A DNA stretch of 5,498 bases from NCBI GenBank assembly GCA_020854015.1, contig JADZGG010000346.1, forward strand, positions 1-5,498. The letters run 5' to 3'. Numbering within the stretch: position 1 is the stretch's first letter; the number at the start of each line of letters is the position of its first letter. A model generated the notes under the pieces. It saw only the letters and a program-made list of their open reading frames with translations, was not told where the DNA came from and searched no databases. Made by a program: the position numbers and the translations under genes. Shown one piece after another: positions 1 to 5,498 of this stretch. This DNA comes from Flavobacteriales bacterium. GTDB taxonomy: Bacteria; Bacteroidota; Bacteroidia; Flavobacteriales_F; PHOS-HE28.

Positions 1-1034
1 ACTTTCCGCTTCAAGCCGACCAGTTCGATGATGTAGGCACCATCGGACAAGCTGCCCAGGTCAATGAGCCCGTGCGGCGTGAGCGTGCCGCTGGCCACGA
101 GCACCAAGCGACCGTCGTACACCAGGAAAGGTTCCGGTGCGCTCAACATCAGGTCCAGGCGCACCAGACCATCCGTGGGGTTCGGGATCGCGGTCACTGT
201 GGTGTAGGTGCGGTCCTCGGGGATGCCCACACTGCACTCTTGAAGTGAACTGAGCGTGACCGTGCTATTGCCGCTGTTGGGGATGCAGAGCTTGCCATGC
301 ACCGCATCGAAATCCATATCCGCAGGATTGTTCAAACCGGTGATCCATGGTCCGGTCACACCCGAAAGGAACTGATCGATGAGCGTCACCTGATCAGGGC
401 TCCAGCTGGCCACGTAAACGAGTCCCAGGCAATCCACCGCAACACCATCGATGTTCGTAAGACCTGTGTTCAAGGAGGTCTCCAATTGTGCAGTAGCGCG
501 GTCGTATGACTTGATGGCGGCGTTGCTTCCCCAGAACACCACGAGCAGGCGGTCCTCGAAGGTGTCGTACACAATGCCATTGGGCTGCCCTCCGGTGGTG
601 ACCCAATTGCTGAACGAGCTGTTGGCGGGGTCCACCTTGTAGATCACACCTGCACCGAAATCCGTGACGTACAGGTATTGGCCGTCGCTGGTGATACCGT
701 TGGGGAAGCTTGCCCCAAGGTCAAGTGTGAACACCTCTTGACCGTTGGAGAGGAGGTAGCCCTTCACACCGCTGCCCATGCAGGCGAACAATGTGTCCCC
801 TTGGATCTCCAACCCGTACGGAGCATCTGAAAGACCTGATGCGAAGTTGGTGACCGTGCCCAATTGATCACGCTGCTTGATGCTGCTGCTGCCGGTATTG
901 CTCACCAGGTAACGGTCACCGGCGGCATCGTACTCGACGCTTTCCGGACCGCTGTACTGGGCTTGTAGAAAGGCAGTGGCAGCGAGCATAGTAGCTGTTG
1001 CGGAAAGGGAACGGCGGAAGGCGAGTGAGTTCAT
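1..1034 (-). CDS. Secreted SMP-30/NHL-like beta-propeller protein with T9SS sorting domain (3' end cut by window edge)
   Basis: This frame is open from ATG at 1034 to the left edge (344 codons plus two bases), with no stop inside. Residues 1-25 look like a signal peptide: RR, then a hydrophobic A/L/T stretch ending LQA before QYSG. Residues 29-265 contain about six repeats of roughly 40 residues. Most open with a P-x-G-[I/L]-like motif (PYGL at 72, PNGI at 111, PNGI at 151, DGVA at 196, PADM at 237) and continue into a beta-strand pair such as YLYVTDFGAGVIYKVD. This is the pattern of SMP-30/NHL six-bladed propellers. Residues about 278-345 form a Por/type IX sorting domain: PNPTDG at 284-289, then DGAYIIEL and the terminal KRKV. 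The export route is therefore Sec, then T9SS to the cell surface or medium. The ligand or enzymatic activity cannot be told, and such domains are often only binding modules. Perhaps one to ten residues are missing. The gene is transcribed divergently from apaG. Confidence 0.88.
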   Translation of the reverse strand, partial: MNSLAFRRSLSATATMLAATAFLQAQYSGPESVEYDAAGDRYLVSNTGSSSIKQRDQLGTVTNFASGLSDAPYGLEIQGDTLFACMGSGVKGYLLSNGQEVFTLDLGASFPNGITSDGQYLYVTDFGAGVIYKVDPANSSFSNWVTTGGQPNGIVYDTFEDRLLVVFWGSNAAIKSYDRATAQLETSLNTGLTNIDGVAVDCLGLVYVASWSPDQVTLIDQFLSGVTGPWITGLNNPADMDFDAVHGKLCIPNSGNSTVTLSSLQECSVGIPEDRTYTTVTAIPNPTDGLVRLDLMLSAPEPFLVYDGRLVLVASGTLTPHGLIDLGSLSDGAYIIELVGLKRK

Positions 1035-1040
1035 CGTGTG

Positions 1041-1048
1041 CAAACTTG
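1041..1048 (-). promoter_or_regulatory. Possible Bacteroidota -7 box for the propeller gene
   Basis: Read on the minus strand, this is CAAGTTTG, one mismatch from the Bacteroidota TAnnTTTG -7 consensus. It lies six bases before the ATG at 1034, which would imply a near-leaderless transcript. I see no clear TTG -33 element at the expected spacing, so the call is weak. Confidence 0.25.
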
Positions 1049-1183
1049 AGGGTTGGACCCATGCGGTTCCAGCACGGATCGACGAAGCGGGTTAAAGCTG
1101 CGACCGACCCTGCGCAGCCACCGCTGGTCCGGAAAAAAGCTTTGAACATTGGGGTCTTGGTAGCAGCGCGGCTCCGTTCGCCT

Positions 1184-1191
1184 TAATCTTG
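1184..1191 (+). promoter_or_regulatory. Possible Bacteroidota -7 box for apaG
   Basis: TAATCTTG differs by one base from TAnnTTTG and ends 11 bases before the apaG ATG at 1203. The nearest upstream TTG (1157-1159) is 24 bases away, longer than the usual 19-21 spacing, so the -33 element is doubtful. The divergent intergenic region must hold a promoter for this strand, which adds modest support. Confidence 0.3.
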
Positions 1192-1202
1192 TACATCAGC
1201 CC

Positions 1203-1589
1203 ATGGCCACCTCGGTCACCCACGGCATCCGCATCAGCGTTCAACCCCGGTTCGAACCTGAGCACAGCGACCCCGAACAAGGCCGTTTCCTGTTCAGCTA
1301 CCGCATTGCCATCACCAATACCAGCGAGCACACGGTGCAGCTGCTGCGTCGCCGGTGGCACATCTGGGATTCACTGGCACCGAAACGGGAAGTGGAAGGT
1401 CCGGGCGTGGTGGGCGAAACACCCGTGCTTGCCCCCGGCGAGCAATTCACTTACAGCAGTGTCTGCGACCTGCGCAGCAGCTTGGGCCGCATGGACGGCA
1501 CTTACACCATGCGGCGGGCGGACACCAGCGACCACTTCGAGGTGCGCATACCGGCGTTCGCGCTGCTCTATCCCTGGCAGGCGAACTGA
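1203..1589 (+). CDS. apaG: ApaG domain protein (Co2+/Mg2+ efflux protein ApaG family)
   Basis: The protein has 128 residues, close to the ~125 of enterobacterial ApaG, and is a single DUF525/ApaG domain with an immunoglobulin/fibronectin III-like beta-sandwich fold. The family signature is intact: TVQLLRRRWHIWD (44-56), GPGVVGETP (66-74), APGEQFTY (77-84) and the G-x-M-x-G-x-Y run at 95-101. There is no signal peptide or membrane segment, so it is cytosolic. The family name comes from a cobalt-resistance/magnesium-efflux phenotype of corD in Salmonella. The biochemical role is unsettled, and the same fold occurs in eukaryotic F-box proteins. The ATG at 1203 is chosen because the protein then starts like other family members (MATSVTHGIRISV). 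No Shine-Dalgarno sequence precedes it. It leads the plus-strand series, 32 bp before the next gene. Family assignment is firm; cellular function is not. Confidence 0.95.
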   Translation: MATSVTHGIRISVQPRFEPEHSDPEQGRFLFSYRIAITNTSEHTVQLLRRRWHIWDSLAPKREVEGPGVVGETPVLAPGEQFTYSSVCDLRSSLGRMDGTYTMRRADTSDHFEVRIPAFALLYPWQAN

Positions 1590-1603
1590 TCGGGCGGAGG
1601 GGG

Positions 1604-1611
1604 TAACTTCG
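1604..1611 (+). promoter_or_regulatory. Likely Bacteroidota -7 promoter box before the small hypothetical gene
   Basis: TAACTTCG fits TAnnTTTG with C for T at one position, a variant I consider common in GC-rich Flavobacteriales. It ends ten bases before the ATG at 1622, inside the 32-bp gap after apaG. No TTG is visible 19-21 bases upstream, where the sequence is the end of apaG. It suggests the small gene has its own start of transcription rather than depending only on apaG. Confidence 0.4.
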
Positions 1612-1621
1612 CCCCCCGAAA

Positions 1622-1930
1622 ATGATGTTGCTCCTCGCCCGCCGAACACTGCTCCTCATGGCACTGGCCATGGGCCTTAGCTTGGTGGTGCCCAACGTCA
1701 ACTGGAATGAGGTGACCTCTCGCACGGTGCTCCCGATGAGCGAGGAGGAATCGCATTCGGTGCATGGCATCATCGGCTGGCAGGAAGCCCACGCGATGTG
1801 GCGTTGTGCGGCGATGCAATGTGATCCGGCGAGCGCTGGTCGCAGTGCCACGCACCTTCAAGTACTGCCCGAGGACCCGATCCTCGAAGTGATGGTTCCC
1901 CCTCCAGAAACTTGTACAGCTCTTTCCTAG
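1622..1930 (+). CDS. Small hypothetical protein with hydrophobic N-terminus (signal peptide or membrane anchor)
   Basis: I do not recognise this 102-residue protein. Residues 3-23 are a basic then strongly hydrophobic segment (LLLARRTLLLMALAMGLSLV), suited to a signal peptide or a single membrane anchor. The rest would be periplasmic. It is moderately acidic and histidine-containing (SEEESHSVHG at 40-49), has Cys62 and Cys67 (CAAMQC) and Cys98, and ends with a PPPE motif at 93-96. Reality is supported by a promoter-like TAACTTCG box just upstream, mostly G/C-ending codons like the neighbours, and the otherwise unexplained 443-bp gap between apaG and the transporter. The opposite-strand reading frame is R/H/G-rich and looks like a shadow. 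The start could be either of two adjacent ATGs (1622 or 1625). The following sulP starts 102 bp downstream. No function is proposed. Confidence 0.6.
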   Translation: MMLLLARRTLLLMALAMGLSLVVPNVNWNEVTSRTVLPMSEEESHSVHGIIGWQEAHAMWRCAAMQCDPASAGRSATHLQVLPEDPILEVMVPPPETCTALS

Positions 1931-2032
1931 CGAAGGGGCACATCCGAAGGGATGGACGGGATCCTGCCGAGCGCCGCGATAGCGAACGGGCATGGTCCAT
2001 GACGATCTGGAACCAACTCCGAAAAACCTTTC

Positions 2033-3604
2033 ATGCAACGCATGTTCGCTCATTGGCGACAGGACCTCCCTGCATCGCTCGTCGTCTTTCTAGTCGCTGT
2101 ACCCCTCTGCCTGGGCATCGCCTTGGCCAGCGGCGCTCCCCCCATGGCCGGCCTCATCGCCGGCATCATCGGAGGCTTGTTGGTCGGTGGTCTCAGCGGC
2201 TCCGCCTTGGGTGTGAGCGGTCCGGCAGCAGGCCTCACGGCCATTGTCCTTACGGCCATCTCGACCCTCGGCTCCTACGAGTTGATGCTCACCGCCGTGG
2301 TGATCGCAGGCGTGCTGCAAGTTGTCATGGGCTATGCCCATGCAGGGGTGATCGCCTACTACTTTCCCAACAGCGTGATCAAGGGTATGCTCAGTGGCAT
2401 CGGCATCATCATCATCCTGAAGCAGATCCCGCATGCGGTCGGCTACGACAAGGATTTCGAAGGGGACGAGTCCTTCCTTCAACCGGACCATCAGAACACC
2501 CTCAGCGAACTGATGAACCTCACGGGCTACATCACGCCTGGCGCGGTGCTCGTAGCAGCGGCCTGTATCGCGCTGTTGATCCTCTGGGATAGCAAGTTGA
2601 TACAGCAGAACAGTTATCTCTCGCTCATACCCGGACCCTTGATCGCCGTTGTGGCAGGGATCGTTCTGGGGGGCTGGCAGGATGGTTTCGGGGACCATGG
2701 CCTGGCAGCGGAACACTACGTTGACCTGCCTGACCTTGGTTCCGGCCTGGGTGCCTTCTCTTTCCCGGACCTTTCCGGGATCTTCGCTCCACAGGTTTGG
2801 GTCACGGCGGTCACGTTGGCCATCGTGGCCAGTTTGGAGACGCTCCTTTCAGTGGAAGCGGCCGACCGCTTGGATCCGCAGAAGCGCATCACACCTACGG
2901 ACCGCGAGCTCAAGGCCCAAGGTATCGGCAACATGGTGAGCGGCTTGATCGGCGGGCTGCCGGTGACACAGGTGATCCTGCGGAGTTCGGCGAACGTGCA
3001 AAGCGGTGCGCGATCGAAGCTCAGCGCCATGGCCCACGGAGCCCTTATCCTTCTCAGCTTACTACTGATCCCCGGCTTGTTGGAGCTGATCCCCCTCGCC
3101 AGTCTGGCGGCAGTGTTATTGATGGTCGGCTTCAAGTTGACCAAGCCAGAGCTCTTTCGGTCGCTTTGGAAACAAGGTTGGGCCCAGTTCGCCCCTTTCA
3201 TCGTCACGGTAGTGGGTGTGGTGCTTACCGACCTGCTGAAAGGCGTACTTCTAGGCATGGTCGTCGCTGTGATGCACATCCTTTGGAAGAATTACAAGGT
3301 GGCCTACCATGTGGAACCCCACCGCTACAAGCCCGGCATGCCCATCTACCTGGAGCTCAGCGAGGACGTGAGCTTTCTCAACAAGGCCGCCATCATGCGC
3401 ACGCTTACAGAGATACCCGATGGTGCACGCGTAGTGTTGGACGGTTCCCGAACCGTGCACATTGACCCTGACGTTCGCGAGGTCATCGAGGAATTCGTGG
3501 CGGCAGCGCCCGCACGCGACATCCGCGTTGAGCTCTCCGGCTTCAACAACCGGAACCTGATCCACAAAATCGCGTCGAACGGAACCGTTTCCTGCGCTCA
3601 ATAG
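2033..3604 (+). CDS. SulP (SLC26-type) inorganic anion transporter with C-terminal STAS domain, probable bicarbonate transporter
   Basis: At 523 residues this is a normal-length SulP protein. The N-terminal signature QDLPASLVVFLVAVPLCLGI (10-29) leads into about ten or more hydrophobic segments. SGPAAGLTA (62-70) matches the family's substrate-lining TM3 region. SLETLLSVEAADRLDP (267-282, with Glu269) and the DRELKAQGIGN, GLPVTQVILRSSANVQSGAR stretch (about 290-330) are the conserved TM8-TM10 blocks. A cytoplasmic STAS domain follows from about 430 to 515, with VVLDGSRTVHID at 467-478. Family members carry sulfate, bicarbonate, dicarboxylates or other anions; sequence alone does not fix the substrate. 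The carbonic anhydrase gene 29 bp downstream favours bicarbonate, as in BicA-like transporters and SulP-carbonic anhydrase fusions. ATG 2033 or ATG 2042 could be the start; both precede the signature. There is no Shine-Dalgarno sequence, only an A-rich stretch. No clear promoter box is seen in 1931-2032. Confidence 0.95.
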   Translation: MQRMFAHWRQDLPASLVVFLVAVPLCLGIALASGAPPMAGLIAGIIGGLLVGGLSGSALGVSGPAAGLTAIVLTAISTLGSYELMLTAVVIAGVLQVVMGYAHAGVIAYYFPNSVIKGMLSGIGIIIILKQIPHAVGYDKDFEGDESFLQPDHQNTLSELMNLTGYITPGAVLVAAACIALLILWDSKLIQQNSYLSLIPGPLIAVVAGIVLGGWQDGFGDHGLAAEHYVDLPDLGSGLGAFSFPDLSGIFAPQVWVTAVTLAIVASLETLLSVEAADRLDPQKRITPTDRELKAQGIGNMVSGLIGGLPVTQVILRSSANVQSGARSKLSAMAHGALILLSLLLIPGLLELIPLASLAAVLLMVGFKLTKPELFRSLWKQGWAQFAPFIVTVVGVVLTDLLKGVLLGMVVAVMHILWKNYKVAYHVEPHRYKPGMPIYLELSEDVSFLNKAAIMRTLTEIPDGARVVLDGSRTVHIDPDVREVIEEFVAAAPARDIRVELSGFNNRNLIHKIASNGTVSCAQ

Positions 3605-3633
3605 GGCGCGGCAACATCAACGAAATTCAACGG

Positions 3634-4287
3634 ATGGACACCTACAAGCGCCTGCTCAACAACAACAAGCACTGGGCCGAGGATACAGTAGCCCGGGACC
3701 CCGACTTCTTCAAGCGATTGGAGAACATTCAGCAACCCGAGTTCCTTTGGATCGGTTGCAGTGATAGTCGCGTACCCGCCAACGAGATCACTGGCACTCA
3801 ACCAGGAGAAGTGTTCGTGCACCGCAACATCGCCAACATGGTGGTGCACACGGACCTGAACCTGCTCAGCGTTCTCCAGTACGCCGTGGAATACCTGAAA
3901 GTGAAGCACATCATTGTTTGTGGTCATTATGGCTGCGGCGGTGTGAAAGCGGCGATGACCAACAACTCCCTGGGCATCATCAACAAGTGGCTGCGTAACA
4001 TCAAGGACGTATACCGGCTTCACCGCCGCGAGCTGAACGCACTGGAATCCGAGCAGGAACGCTTCGATCGGTTGGTGGAGCTGAACGTGACGGAACAGGT
4101 CATGGACCTTGCCAAGACGAGCATCATTCAAAAGGCCTGGTTGGAACGGGGCGGTCCCGATCTGCATGGCTGGGTGTACCGTTTGAGCGACGGGATCATC
4201 AAGCCGGTTTTCGAGATGGAAGCGGGCACCGAAGTGGACCCGATCTACAAATTCGACAACCTGGGGCCGGCCGGAACCAAGGGCTGA
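3634..4287 (+). CDS. can: Beta-class carbonic anhydrase (Can type)
   Basis: This cytosolic zinc enzyme interconverts CO2 and bicarbonate. It has 217 residues versus 220 in E. coli Can, and the catalytic positions coincide: CSDSR at 42-46 gives zinc ligand Cys42 and the Asp44-Arg46 dyad, and HYGCGG at 98-103 gives zinc ligands His98 and Cys101. Trp39, Arg64 and Tyr182 (in HGWVYRL) match the residues that form the non-catalytic bicarbonate site of type II enzymes such as the Haemophilus one. Bicarbonate and pH control of activity is therefore expected by homology. HRNIANMV (63-70) and ELNVTEQV (149-156) are further family blocks. It follows the SulP gene by 29 bp with no promoter-like box between them, so the two are probably cotranscribed. 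The start at 3634 gives the family's usual N-terminus (YKRLLNNNKHWAE). No truncation or missing residue is seen. Confidence 0.97.
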   Translation: MDTYKRLLNNNKHWAEDTVARDPDFFKRLENIQQPEFLWIGCSDSRVPANEITGTQPGEVFVHRNIANMVVHTDLNLLSVLQYAVEYLKVKHIIVCGHYGCGGVKAAMTNNSLGIINKWLRNIKDVYRLHRRELNALESEQERFDRLVELNVTEQVMDLAKTSIIQKAWLERGGPDLHGWVYRLSDGIIKPVFEMEAGTEVDPIYKFDNLGPAGTKG

Positions 4288-4312
4288 GAAGGCTCACCCT
4301 GCGGACCTGAAG

Positions 4313-5498
4313 CTAAGGCAGGCGGCGTGCGTACACGCGGAAGAAGGAGTTCGATGCCTCGTCCGCATCCACTTCGGCGATCGCGAGGTCCAGCGGAGCT
4401 TTCAACGCCCGCATCCGCAACAGAGCACGATCGTGCTCGGGGATCTCGTCGTTGTCCTTGTGCAGGTTCACCAGGAAACGGTCCGGCACGTACGCATCGC
4501 CCAAAGGCACCGGGTGGTCCGGCACGAAGAGGAACCAGTCCGGATCACCATCATAGAGCACTCGTTCGACCAAGGCACCATCCACCGGCAGGTGTGCGGC
4601 GATGTACGTCTCCTGATCCGCCGGGGCGCCGCGATCGGTAAGCCGTACGTTGATCCGCTGTCCGGTGAGATCCGGTCCTTCCTCCAAACGAGGTAGGAAC
4701 CAGCGGCGGATGTCCACGGGCACGCGCAACGGCGCCACGCGTCCCCGGATGAAACAGAAACTGCTGAAGGTCATGGTGAGCAATACCAAGGTGCCGGCCA
4801 TGTCCCACACACCGTGGTTCAGGAAGCGTGCGGCCTGGCCTTGACCGCTGTGGAAGAGCAGGAGCACCGCGCAGCCCATGAACAGCATCACGAACATGCT
4901 GAGGATCCCGTACCGCAGCGTACCGTTCACCTTGATCGCCCCGGAGAGGTAGTGGGGTGAGATGTTGATGAGGTTGTTCTTCATCACCACCCAAAGCTGC
5001 AAAGTGGCCAGGTAGAAGGCGAAAGTGAAGAACCAGGGACGATCATCGGCCAGCAACCAGAAGTCGTAGAAACCATGCGCGAGCGCCGCCAGACCGAGCA
5101 GCCCCAGACCGCGCAAAAAACGCCACTTGGTGCCTCGTACATGCATCATGGCGATGCCGTAGCAAATGATGGATGTATCGAACATGTGCGACACGCTGGC
5201 GGTAAAGGCGCGTCCGGTGAACGACTGAAGACCCGAGCGCTCCAGGTATTGAACGTTCTCCATGAAGGCGAAGCCCAAGGCGCTCACACAGCCGTACAGG
5301 ATATGATCGAACGGCTCGTTCACCTGGCGGGAGAAACGGAGCATGATCAGGTAGGGCAGCAACTTCACGGTCTCCTCCACCCCACCGATGGCCAGGGCAC
5401 TGTACCACCAGTCGTTCCAAGCCGTGCCGTCCAACACCAGCGGTGTGTAGCGGTGGATGAGGTCCGTGATGGGGAACACCAGCAAGGTGGTGCCGCAG
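4313..5498 (-). CDS. PrsW-family intramembrane metalloprotease with C-terminal extension (5' end cut by window edge)
   Basis: The frame runs from stop at 4313-4315 to the right edge. A TTG at 5485 could serve as a start, but the frame stays open beyond it and the usual N-terminal membrane helices are absent, so the real start is outside. Residues here count from that TTG. The PrsW motifs appear in order: GGVEETVKLLPY (EExxK, 37-41), GFAFMENVQYL (71-81), SHMFD (99-103) and AHGFYDFW (136-143). The two glutamates and two histidines would form the metal site in the membrane. Further helices lie near 152-168, 192-211 and 227-246, followed by a soluble tail of about 140 residues (250-390). B. subtilis PrsW cleaves the anti-sigma factor RsiW; the substrate here is unknown and no sigma/anti-sigma pair is nearby. 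The gene converges on can with a 25-bp gap. Family call is firm; function is open. Confidence 0.9.
   Translation of the reverse strand, partial: CGTTLLVFPITDLIHRYTPLVLDGTAWNDWWYSALAIGGVEETVKLLPYLIMLRFSRQVNEPFDHILYGCVSALGFAFMENVQYLERSGLQSFTGRAFTASVSHMFDTSIICYGIAMMHVRGTKWRFLRGLGLLGLAALAHGFYDFWLLADDRPWFFTFAFYLATLQLWVVMKNNLINISPHYLSGAIKVNGTLRYGILSMFVMLFMGCAVLLLFHSGQGQAARFLNHGVWDMAGTLVLLTMTFSSFCFIRGRVAPLRVPVDIRRWFLPRLEEGPDLTGQRINVRLTDRGAPADQETYIAAHLPVDGALVERVLYDGDPDWFLFVPDHPVPLGDAYVPDRFLVNLHKDNDEIPEHDRALLRMRALKAPLDLAIAEVDADEASNSFFRVYARRLP

Noticed and set aside
1097..1118. Inverted repeat GCTGCG / CGCAGC with a 10-base loop in the divergent intergenic region
   Set aside because: The stem is only six base pairs, there is no adjacent T-run, and neither flanking gene ends here. 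It could be an operator but is equally likely by chance in GC-rich sequence.
916..1149. Minus-strand open frame over the start of the propeller gene
   Set aside because: It overlaps the propeller gene's start and signal peptide in another frame. The propeller frame has a clear signal peptide and domain content, while this one has neither.
1568..2053. Long minus-strand open frame opposite the small hypothetical gene
   Set aside because: Its translation is rich in Arg, His and Gly without any domain, membrane or signal pattern, which is typical of an antisense shadow in GC-rich DNA.
2090..3465. Several long open frames on both strands within the SulP gene
   Set aside because: They overlap a full-length, motif-rich SulP frame and their translations show no hydrophobic or domain pattern, so they are shadows.
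4288..4312. Possible bidirectional terminator between can and the PrsW-like gene
   Set aside because: The 25-bp gap contains no convincing stem (GGCTCA pairs imperfectly with TGAAGC downstream) and no T-run on either strand.
5471..5485. TTG at 5485 as the true start of the PrsW-like protein
   Set aside because: The frame stays open to the window edge, the TTG falls inside a sequence that reads as protein (GTTLLVFPITD), and PrsW proteins normally have membrane helices before the EExxK motif.

Overview
The window reads as a chromosomal stretch of a GC-rich Bacteroidota, most likely Flavobacteriales. Three observations support this. The first protein ends in a type IX secretion (Por) C-terminal sorting domain. 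No gene start is preceded by a Shine-Dalgarno purine run. TAnnTTTG/TAnnTTCG-like boxes, the Bacteroidota -7 promoter type, lie a few bases upstream of three of the starts. The taxonomic call is an inference, because no rRNA or other marker gene is present.

Layout. Positions 1-1034 (minus strand) hold a secreted six-repeat beta-propeller protein with a T9SS tail; its last few residues lie beyond the left edge. A 168-bp divergent intergenic region (1035-1202) separates it from a plus-strand series. That series is an ApaG-domain protein (1203-1589), a small hypothetical protein with a hydrophobic N-terminus (1622-1930), a SulP-family anion transporter with a C-terminal STAS domain (2033-3604), and a Can-type beta-carbonic anhydrase (3634-4287). 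A convergent minus-strand gene (4313 to beyond the right edge) encodes a PrsW-type intramembrane metalloprotease with a long uncharacterised C-terminal extension; its start is outside the window.

Function. The clearest functional unit is the SulP transporter followed 29 bp later by a carbonic anhydrase. This suggests coupled bicarbonate (or other anion) transport and CO2/HCO3- interconversion, probably to supply bicarbonate for carboxylation reactions or for pH balance. The other genes have no evident link to this pair. All seven protein assignments except the small hypothetical protein rest on motifs readable in the sequence. I see no RNA gene, mobile element, CRISPR array or long repeat. 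I found no convincing undescribed system; the least explained pieces are the small protein at 1622-1930 and the C-terminal extension of the PrsW-like protein.
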